DNA of 18,395 nt from an uncultured Collinsella sp. (GTDB lineage Bacteria > Actinomycetota > Coriobacteriia > Coriobacteriales > Coriobacteriaceae). The position numbers and the translations under genes are program-made. Numbering within the stretch: position 1 is the first letter of the stretch; every line of letters starts with the position of its first letter. Under the pieces are notes generated by a model, which was given only the letters and a program-made list of their open reading frames with translations, searched no databases and had not been told where the DNA came from. Below, in pieces: positions 6,301-13,200 of this stretch. The stretch spans positions 1 through 18,395 of the forward strand of contig USBX01000006.1 of NCBI GenBank assembly GCA_900552995.1, in the 5' to 3' direction.

Positions 6301-8298
6301 CTACTGCAGGTCCAGCTGGTCCAGGTATTCCTTGCCGTGCTCGGAGATGTGACGCTTGCGGCCCGTCTCGTCGTTGCCCAGCAACAGGTTGAACATGGTC
6401 TCCATCTTGGTGACGTCCTCGGGTTCTACCTTGATCAGGCGGCGCGTCTCGGGGTTCATGGTGGTGAGCCACATCATGTCCGGATCGTTCTCACCAAGAC
6501 CCTTGGAGCGGTTGATCGAGCACTTCTGGTCGCCAATCTCCTTGAGGATGCCGTTCTTCTCGAGCTCGGTGTAGGCAAAGTAGGTCTTCTCTTTGCAGTT
6601 GATCTCGTAGAGCGGCGACTCGGCGATATACACGTAGCCCTCGTCGATAAGCGTGGGCACCAGGCGATAGAGCATGGTGAGCACAAGCGTGCGGATGTGA
6701 TAACCGTCGACGTCGGCGTCCGTACAGATGATGACCTTGTTCCAGTTGAGGTTGTCCAGGTCAAAGGCGCCAAGGTTCTTGATGCGCTTGTCCTTGATCT
6801 CCACACCGCAGCCCAGCACGCGCATGAGGTCCATGATGATGTCGGACTTAAAGATGCGCGGGTAGTCCTCTTTCAGACAGTTGAGGATCTTGCCTCGGAC
6901 GGGCATAACACCCTGGAACTCGGCATCGCGCGAGGTGCGGATGGCGCCTGCTGCCGAGTCGCCCTCTACGATGTAGATCTCGCGACGGCTCTTGTCCTTG
7001 GAGCGGCAGTCGATGAACTTCTGCACGCGGTTGGCCATGTCGGTCTTCTGCTGCAGATTGGTCTTGATGCTCTGGCGCGTCTTCTCGGCGTTCTCGCGCG
7101 AGCGCTTGTTGATGAGCACCTGCTCCATGATCTTGTTGGCGGCGTCTTTGTTCTCGATCAGATAGGTCGAGAGGCGCTCCTTAAAGAATGCCGTCATCGC
7201 CTGCTGGATAAAGCGGTTATTGATGGCCTTCTTAGTCTGGTTTTCGTAGGACGTCTGGGTGGAGAAGCAGTTGGTCACCAGCACCAGACAGTCCTGGACG
7301 TCCTGCCACTTAATGCCGCTCTCGTTTTTGTTGTACTTGCCCTGTTGCTTGATGTAGGCATCGATGGCGCTGGTCAGAGCACTACGGGCGGCCTTTTCGG
7401 GCGAACCGCCGTTCTCGAGCCATGACGAGTTGTGGTAGTACTCCTGCATCATGAAGGTGCGCGAGAAGCACATGCACGCGGTGATCTTGACGTTGTAATC
7501 GGGCAGGTCCTCGCGGTCGCGACCGCGACGGTCAGCCTCGATAAAGAAGGGCTCGGTAAGGTAGTCGGTACCGACCTTCTCGAGCACGTAGTCCTCGATG
7601 CCCTTGGGATAGCAAAAATCCTCTTCGGAAAACTCGCCATCGTCGCCCTCAATGCGCAGGCGGAAGGTCACGTTGGCGTTGACCACGGCCTGGCGGCGCA
7701 TGGTCTCGCGATACCAGTCGTGGGGAATGCTGATCGAGGTAAAGACCTCAAGATCGGGGCGCCACTTGATGGTGGTGCCGGTGCGGTCCTCGTCGCTGGG
7801 CTCGATCTCAAGCGCTTTCTTTTTGGCGCCAACGACCTTGCCTTTCTTAAAGTGCAGGGAGTACTTGTTGCCGTCGCGCCAAACCGTGACGTCCATGTAC
7901 TCGGATGCGTACTGGGTCGCGCACGAGCCCAGGCCGTTGGTACCGAGCGAGAAGTCGTAGTCGCCGCCCTGGTTGTTGTTGTATTTGCCACCTGCGTAGA
8001 GCTCGCAAAAGACGAGCTCCCAGTTAAAGCGCTTCTCGGAGGGGTTCCAGTCGAGCGGGCAGCCGCGGCCGTTGTCCTCTACCTGAATGGAACCATCGCG
8101 AAAGGCGGTAAGGGTGATGAGCTTGCCGTAGCCCTGGCGCGCCTCGTCAACGGCGTTGGACAGGATCTCGAAGGCGGCATGCGCGCAGCCGTCGAGTCCG
8201 TCCGAGCCAAAGATAACGGCGGGGCGCAGGCGTACGCGCTCCTCGTCCTTGAGCTGACGAATACTGTCGTTACCATAGTTTGCGGTGTTTTTTGCCAT
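6301..8298 (-). CDS. parE: Type II DNA topoisomerase subunit B, ParE-like (diverged paralogue of GyrB)
   Basis: The product is 665 aa from the ATG at 8298 (MAKNTANYGND). The frame is open to 8397, but the first 33 residues would overlap the candidate promoter, so the shorter start is preferred although its ribosome-binding site is weak. GHKL ATPase motifs: E44 as general base, N48, D51 and E52 in FEILSNAVDEA; DNGRG (75-79); GTNGLGS as the lid; QTKK in the transducer. The TOPRIM domain has EGDSAAG (E445) and DADVD (D527, D529, D531), then RSKGLGEND. The entry signature reads RPAVIFGSDGLDG rather than the common RPGMYIG, showing divergence from classical GyrB/ParE. It forms the ATPase half of the enzyme with the following gene. 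Confidence 0.9.
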   Translation of the reverse strand: MAKNTANYGNDSIRQLKDEERVRLRPAVIFGSDGLDGCAHAAFEILSNAVDEARQGYGKLITLTAFRDGSIQVEDNGRGCPLDWNPSEKRFNWELVFCELYAGGKYNNNQGGDYDFSLGTNGLGSCATQYASEYMDVTVWRDGNKYSLHFKKGKVVGAKKKALEIEPSDEDRTGTTIKWRPDLEVFTSISIPHDWYRETMRRQAVVNANVTFRLRIEGDDGEFSEEDFCYPKGIEDYVLEKVGTDYLTEPFFIEADRRGRDREDLPDYNVKITACMCFSRTFMMQEYYHNSSWLENGGSPEKAARSALTSAIDAYIKQQGKYNKNESGIKWQDVQDCLVLVTNCFSTQTSYENQTKKAINNRFIQQAMTAFFKERLSTYLIENKDAANKIMEQVLINKRSRENAEKTRQSIKTNLQQKTDMANRVQKFIDCRSKDKSRREIYIVEGDSAAGAIRTSRDAEFQGVMPVRGKILNCLKEDYPRIFKSDIIMDLMRVLGCGVEIKDKRIKNLGAFDLDNLNWNKVIICTDADVDGYHIRTLVLTMLYRLVPTLIDEGYVYIAESPLYEINCKEKTYFAYTELEKNGILKEIGDQKCSINRSKGLGENDPDMMWLTTMNPETRRLIKVEPEDVTKMETMFNLLLGNDETGRKRHISEHGKEYLDQLDLQ

Positions 8299-8352
8299 GC
8301 TCGCTCTCTCGATGCTCCTTTGCTGCGTTGTAGTCATATAGATAGTCAAGGT

Positions 8353-8381
8353 AGCATAGCCCAGGCCTCGGACGATTCCAA
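8353..8381 (-). promoter_or_regulatory. Candidate promoter of the topoisomerase operon
   Basis: On the minus strand TTGGAA (8381-8376) and TATGCT (8358-8353) are spaced by exactly 17 bases; each matches consensus at 4 of 6 positions. Transcription would begin about 45-50 bases before the ATG at 8298. Confidence 0.45.
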
Positions 8382-8397
8382 CTAACACGAATTCCAT

Positions 8398-8411
8398 CGA
8401 ACGCGCGTTCG
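8398..8411. promoter_or_regulatory. Perfect palindrome of LexA/SOS-box form
   Basis: CGAACGCGCGTTCG is a perfect 14-bp palindrome and fits CGAAC-N4-GTTCG, the form of the LexA (DinR) box in Gram-positive bacteria; against CGAACRNRYGTTYC only the last base differs. It sits between the divergent topoisomerase operon and the acetyltransferase, 17 bp upstream of the topoisomerase -35 candidate and about 55 bp upstream of the acetyltransferase one. It does not overlap either promoter I propose, so the LexA reading is a strong motif match with uncertain function. Confidence 0.5.
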
Positions 8412-8465
8412 GAGTCGGTGACCTTTAGCTTCTGCGGTCATTCCCTGCGCGGCGTGGTGCTCGTG

Positions 8466-8495
8466 TTAAAACCGTGGCTTATCGGCTGGTAGAAT
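8466..8495 (+). promoter_or_regulatory. Candidate promoter of the sugar O-acetyltransferase
   Basis: TTAAAA (8466-8471) and TAGAAT (8490-8495, 5 of 6) are 18 bases apart. The start codon at 8533 follows a GAGGGGG ribosome-binding site. Confidence 0.5.
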
Positions 8496-8532
8496 TGCCG
8501 CATCAAGACTGCATGTTGTTTGAGGGGGCGCA

Positions 8533-9093
8533 ATGACTGAGAAAGAGAAGATGGAGCGCGGGGAGTGGCATGATGCCAACTTTGACGAGGAGCTCCTGGC
8601 GCAACGCGCAAAGGCGGAGGCGCTCTGCTATGACTTTAATATGGCAAAACCCGGAAGCGACGCGCAGCTTGACGCTTTGAAATCCTTGCTCGATACCGAT
8701 CTTCCGCAAGGGCTGACGGTCCTTTCGCCTGCCTACTTTGACTACGGGAGCAAGACGAGCTTTGGTGAGGGCTGCTTTGTAAACCATGGCTGCTACTTTA
8801 TGGACGGCGGCTCTATCACCTTTGGTGGCAACGTGTTTATCGGGCCGTTTTGCGGCTTCTACACCGCTTCGCACCCCCTAAAGGCAAAGGACCGCAACTT
8901 GGGTCTCGAGAAGGCTCTGCCTATTGTTGTAGGCGATAACTGCTGGTTTGGCGCGAACGTATCCGTGTTGCAGGGGGTTACCATCGGCAGCGGTTGCGTA
9001 ATTGCCGCGGGCAGCGTCGTGACGGAAGACCTTCCGGACAACGTGGTGGCGGCAGGCGTTCCCGCGGTCGTCAAGAAGATCATCGAACAATAA
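8533..9093 (+). CDS. Maltose/galactoside-type sugar O-acetyltransferase
   Basis: The product is 186 aa, the usual size of the maltose acetyltransferase (Maa) group, which moves an acetyl group from acetyl-CoA to a sugar hydroxyl in the cytosol. The N-terminal helical part has MERGEWHDANFDEELLAQR (key Y/W, D, L-x-x-x-R; about 7-25), the Mac domain. A left-handed beta-helix with hexapeptide repeats runs from about 75 to 180 (FGEGCFVNHG, FGGNVFIGPF, IGSGCVIAAGSVV). The catalytic histidine is H114 in YTASHPL. GVPAVVKKI near the end is the typical closing motif. It appears monocistronic. True sugar specificity cannot be told, and the family has many members of unknown substrate. Confidence 0.93.
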   Translation: MTEKEKMERGEWHDANFDEELLAQRAKAEALCYDFNMAKPGSDAQLDALKSLLDTDLPQGLTVLSPAYFDYGSKTSFGEGCFVNHGCYFMDGGSITFGGNVFIGPFCGFYTASHPLKAKDRNLGLEKALPIVVGDNCWFGANVSVLQGVTIGSGCVIAAGSVVTEDLPDNVVAAGVPAVVKKIIEQ

Positions 9094-9175
9094 CGGAGCT
9101 ATTAAACGATGGGGCACGCATGGTTCCGGCAAATCCGGTTATTGGCGTGCGCGTTGGCCATGCTGATAAGTTCCA

Positions 9176-9214
9176 CTTACTCGGGTCCTTCCGACTCGGT
9201 TTTGTCCGAGTAAG
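9176..9214 (+). repeat. Competing stem-loops built from three CTCGG/CCGAG units
   Basis: CTTACTCGG (9176-9184), ACTCGG (9194-9199) and CCGAGTAAG (9206-9214) lie in a row. The third unit can pair with the first over 9 bp, or with the second over 6 bp around a TTTTGT loop, so the folds exclude each other. It lies between the acetyltransferase and the XRE promoter and may act as a terminator-like element, but no T run follows. Confidence 0.35.
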
Positions 9215-9273
9215 ATTGAATAGCGAATCGAAATTGTTATGTCCACATGGCGATGGCGGACATGGTTTCCATA

Positions 9274-9345
9274 ATGACAGATATAGTTGACATCTTGTGA
9301 AGGATGCAATATATTTCTGTCATGTTGCAACGGATATCTGTCCAT
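9274..9345 (+). promoter_or_regulatory. Inverted-repeat operator around the XRE promoter
   Basis: ATGACAGATATA (9274-9285) is matched inverted by TATATTTCTGTCAT (9310-9323; the outer 8 bases ATGACAGA/TCTGTCAT pair exactly), and a third copy, ATATCTGTCCAT, lies at 9334-9345. The first two copies flank and overlap the promoter, the third would be in the early transcript. This is the expected layout for autorepression by the small XRE protein encoded next; binding is inferred. Confidence 0.5.
9287..9315 (+). promoter_or_regulatory. Near-consensus promoter of the XRE/membrane protein pair
   Basis: TTGACA (9287-9292, perfect) and TATATT (9310-9315, 5 of 6) are separated by exactly 17 bases. It is the best promoter in the window. 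Confidence 0.75.
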
Positions 9346-9363
9346 TACTACGAAAGGAACTCC

Positions 9364-9594
9364 ATGCCGGGCAAAAAGAACCTACGCATGAAGGCGGCAC
9401 GCGCGGCGGCTGGCCTTTCGCAAGCTGACTTAGCCCAAGCCGTGGGCGTTACGCGCCAAACCATCGGCCTTATCGAGGCGGGCGGCTACAACCCCACGCT
9501 CAATTTGTGCGTGGCAATCTGTAAGGCGCTGCGCGTTACGTTGAACGACTTGTTTTGGGAAGACGAAACCGACGCCGACCCTAATGCTCTTTAG
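9364..9594 (+). CDS. Small XRE-family (Cro/CI-type) transcriptional regulator
   Basis: The product is 76 aa, almost entirely one HTH_3 domain: RAAAGLSQADLAQAVGVTRQ continues into TIGLIEAGGYNPTLNLCVAI, matching the RxxxGLSQxxLAxxxGVxRQTIxxIExGxYNPTL pattern of this group, and ends in KALRVTLNDLFW. AAAGGAA precedes the ATG at 9364; in-frame upstream codons would place the start inside the operator region. It is followed after 9 bases by a membrane protein gene, a pairing common in Firmicutes and Actinobacteria, where the small regulator controls the membrane partner. Likely a DNA-binding autorepressor acting on the repeats upstream. Confidence 0.93.
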   Translation: MPGKKNLRMKAARAAAGLSQADLAQAVGVTRQTIGLIEAGGYNPTLNLCVAICKALRVTLNDLFWEDETDADPNAL

Positions 9595-9603
9595 GAGTTC
9601 ACT

Positions 9604-10188
9604 ATGAAATATGAAGATCTGAAAATCGTGCAAAAGTGGCGTGAATATGCCGGCCCAAAGGATGAACGCCTGGAGGCTGAGAACGCGAAGATCTACAAGA
9701 TTGGCTTCGTGCTGCTTTCGTTTGGCATGTTGATGATCTTTTTCTACCAGTTTATAGCTCGACAGGTTACGTGGGTTCACAGCGACGCTAGTGAAATGCC
9801 GCATGGCTTTGCAACGCCGTTCGAGGCAGCCATGTATTTGTGGCTCGTTCTCGTGATGTTGATTTGCGCAGGACTGCAAACGCGGAAGGGCTATGTCGAT
9901 ACCAATCGTTTTGGGCAAACCGAGCATCTTCCTGTTGGATATTTCCTGCTTGTCAGCGGTCTTAGCGGCGCCGCGTTCGCGCTTGTTATTGCCGCAATGC
10001 GCTGTATCGCTGAGGCGCAGATCGTACCGCTCGAAAGCGTCTTTTGGTTGGCGAACCTGGTCACGGGCGTGTTCTGCGGTGCGACGATTTTCGCGGCCAC
10101 GTTTGCTGTCCTGTGCGCAACGTTTTTCACGGCGAAAAGACGCCGTGCCAAGCTCGAGGCAGAACTCGACTCCTCAGACGACATTTAA
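9604..10188 (+). CDS. Four-helix membrane protein paired with the XRE regulator (DUF6773-like)
   Basis: The product is 194 aa with a charged N-terminal segment (1-28) and four hydrophobic stretches at about 29-52, 72-92, 108-133 and 143-175, then a basic/acidic tail (KRRRAKLEAELDSSDD). No catalytic motif is visible. The layout resembles the uncharacterised DUF6773-type membrane proteins usually encoded after small XRE regulators; that family name is from memory and only moderately sure. AGGAG overlaps the XRE stop codon region and sits 6 bases before the ATG, so the two genes form one operon. A terminator follows directly. Role unknown. Confidence 0.8.
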   Translation: MKYEDLKIVQKWREYAGPKDERLEAENAKIYKIGFVLLSFGMLMIFFYQFIARQVTWVHSDASEMPHGFATPFEAAMYLWLVLVMLICAGLQTRKGYVDTNRFGQTEHLPVGYFLLVSGLSGAAFALVIAAMRCIAEAQIVPLESVFWLANLVTGVFCGATIFAATFAVLCATFFTAKRRRAKLEAELDSSDDI

Positions 10189-10193
10189 TGCGC

Positions 10194-10232
10194 AATGGGC
10201 TGGCTCTGGGTATTCAGAACCAGCCCATTTTG
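10194..10232 (+). terminator. Terminator after the XRE/membrane protein operon
   Basis: AATGGGCTGG (10194-10203) pairs perfectly with CCAGCCCATT (10220-10229), with an inner CTG/CAG pairing, and runs into TTTT. It starts 6 bases after the stop codon. It may also serve the surface protein gene that ends at 10279 on the other strand. Confidence 0.7.
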
Positions 10233-10278
10233 ATGTTCGATGAGCCGAGTCGGCGCCTCTCACAAAAGTAACTAGGAG

Positions 10279-13200
10279 CTAGCGAGGCCTATCCGAATTG
10301 TCCTCATTGGCGGTGTCTTTTTCGAGCGCCGTGCGGCGGGCGCTGTAGGCGACAAGGCCGGCACCAACTGCGGCGAGCGCTGCTGCGGCTGCGGTTAGGG
10401 GGACGTTGCTGTCGCCCGTGCCCGCAAGCGCGCCCGCTTTTCCGGAGCGCTTGTTATTGCCGTGGTCCTTGCCACTGCCGGAGCTGCTTCCGCCGGAGCC
10501 GCCGCCCTCGTCAGTACCGCCGCCACTCGAGCTACCATCGCCGTCTGCTGTCATCGGGGCGTCGTGAAGTCCTGTCGTATCCGCGCTGTCGCATACGCCG
10601 ACCTGAACTTCTGAGCGTTCGCATGCCGCGTCGGGCACATGAAGCTCGTGCAGAACGGCACTCAGCGCCGAGTTTGCGCCCGGTCGGATCTCCTCGAGCG
10701 TTACGGGATCGAGCGCCACCAGATTACGCGCCTTCGCATACAGCGTGACGCGTTTGCCCACTTCGTCGCTCCAACTCTCGGGGATGGCGAAGCTCATGCG
10801 GAACTGTGCCGTGCAACCCGGTGCCAGCACGGCGTTGCCGTTGTCGGCTACCAGCGGGTGCGTTGCAAAACGTGCGCCCAGCGTCTCGAGCGCGTACTTT
10901 ACGTGTGCCATGTCGTTGGCCGAAGCGTCTTCGGCAAGCTCTGGATCGTAGATCGAAGCCATGCGTGCGTTCGCTCCGAATCCGATGGATGCGCTGGAGA
11001 ACGGCTGGCTGGAGCCCTCTCGGTACAGATCGATTGTGCCGGCAGTCAGCAAAGTGTTGCCGTCGTTTCGCACCGTGACCATGAAGGATTCGCCTGCTGC
11101 TCCGGGCACCACCGCGCCCGAGGTAGCGACCGCGCCCGTCGGAGTGGCACACGCCACCAGAGGCACTTCGATGCCGTGCAGCTCTGCCTCGCTCTTCTCC
11201 GCGCTCACAATGTGCGTGGCGAGCGCGGAGAGCATGCCTCCCGACGTCAAAAATGTCGTTATCTGATCGACGGGATGGTCCAGCTCGCACATCACGAACG
11301 GCTCCGTGAACAGATCGCCTGCCAAGGTGCTGGCGAAGATGCGGAAGTGCTTGCCCATTACTGCTACCGGGTTGCCTTCTTCGTCGTAGGTTTGCCCCAC
11401 CTTGCCATCGGTGTTCTCTACATAGAGCGCGCACCTGCCGTTGTTGCTTACGCTAAACGATGCCGGGCCACAGCCTGCGGCACCCACGGGCTGCGTTGCA
11501 AATGCCGATGCGCCTCGCGTCCAAGTAATATGCTGCAGCTGCTCGTTGACGGTGGCCAAAAAGCCCGAATGTTGTGGCCACGGCACCGCATGGGGCACCG
11601 TGGCGTCTGGTGGCATAACGCCCCAGCCCGCAATGGACTGGCCGATCACGGCGTACGATGCGCAGCCGCAACCGTCTGCGGTCTCGTACGCAACGGGCAC
11701 CACCATTTTGCCGTTGATATTCTCGGGCTCGCTCAGCTCGATACTCGACGGTGCTTGCGGAAAGCGAAGAACTTGGCGGAACGTCAGGCTGTCGCCCAAA
11801 TCATCCGACCACAGGGTAAAGCATTCCAGCGCAACCTCGGCCTCGCTGCCGAGCGCCTTTTCTGCGGTGGTTCCGCGGCGGTGGAGGTAGGCACCCGACA
11901 GGCGTCCGTCGATCAGCGTCTTGCCTACCGTGATGCGCGGGCACTGCAGGCAATGGTAGCCATCCTCTTGCAGGCGGCCGCGCGAGATGCTGCGCCATGA
12001 CGTATGCGACACAACGCGGATCTCGTCATTACTTATGCGCAGGCGCACAACGGACAGTATGCCGGCTGTGCTTGCCGTATCGAAAAGGGTGTTGTCGCCG
12101 GCGGGGCGCTCGCCCGAGACCAGCAGCACGTAGGCGTCCTGGTTTCCTCTTCCGTCTGTATATTCCACCACGTCGAAGTCGTAATCGAATATGCCGTCGC
12201 GCTCCACGTCGCCCTCGCCAAACCCAAGGGGAAAGTCCACGGGCGTGGGAGCGGACCACGTGCCGTTTGCCTTTGTGTGCACCACCAGGCGCGAGCGGCC
12301 ATTGTCGCCGTAGCGCACCGAGGCGATACGGAACAGGCATTCTACGCCGGCAATCATCGTTAGCTTCATGTGGGCTTCGCTGAGCACGCCGGAAAACAGC
12401 ACGTTGTCGCTCGAGGGTTTTATGCCGCCACGCTCGTCCTCCGACACGCCGGCAGAATTGGCGTTCGGGTCCGCAACGGCGTTCGTTGACTGACCGATGT
12501 AGGTGTACTCATACATCGGCGCGGCGTTTTCGTCGTTCTCTACCAGTGCATGGACGAAATGCTCGATCTGTCCCGTGTCTTCGCTTTCTGAATCCGCCTC
12601 GAGCTCAATGCGCGTGGCCGCTTGATCCCAATCGCGCACGACAGGCGCGGCATTTACGGCAGTGGCCTTAACCTCGGCGCGTGCGAGCAGCTCGGCGTTG
12701 GTGACGATGGTGGCCGATGCGATAAACTGCGGCACACCACCTGCTTCGGCGTTGCCGGCCGAGCCGAAGCAGGCATCCAACGTATAAGGCGTATTTCCAC
12801 CCAATGCCAGCTCAGAGCGCTGGAGTACATACTGGTCGCCATTGTTCACCGACATATTCCACGAATCGATGAGTGTGGGCCACGACCCCGACCAAGCCTT
12901 GGTGGTCCACTTGAACATTACGAACTGGAGTATCACATCGACATCGACGTCTGCACCTACGCGCAGCCGCGGAAGCTGGTGTCCATCTGCCTTCTCGTAC
13001 CCAATGAACAGTGTGAGGGATGCGGCGCCACGCACAGCGGACGAAGCGACGCCTGCAATGCCGGCTCCAAAGGTGACGGCAAGTCCGATCTGGATGGTGA
13101 ACGAGCCCGACGTGTTGGAATAGTCGAGCGAAATGTTCTTGAAAAACGCCGCGCCGCTGCCGTGCGTGTGGGCGCCCACGGCGAGCGCCAGTTTTGCCAG

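Noticed and set aside
5074..7425. 783-codon open frame on the plus strand, antisense to both topoisomerase genes
   Set aside because: It is rich in V, L, D, H, A and G in the pattern produced by reading G/C-biased codons backwards, spans two real genes with intact catalytic motifs, and has no ribosome-binding site or domain.
7432..8385. 317-codon plus-strand open frame antisense to the topoisomerase B gene
   Set aside because: Same antisense artefact; the minus-strand GHKL motifs are unambiguous.
8299..8397. N-terminal extension of the topoisomerase B protein starting at 8397
   Set aside because: The extra 33 residues lie over the candidate promoter, are not like family N-termini, and the ATG at 8298 fits family length.
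10244..10254. GCCGAGTCGGC short palindrome before the surface protein stop
   Set aside because: Only five base pairs per arm with no T run, so too weak to call a terminator or operator.
10639..12000. 453-codon plus-strand open frame inside the giant surface protein
   Set aside because: Low-complexity composition rich in R, C, H and A, no known motif, and fully antisense to a continuous 1455-aa protein with proper ends.
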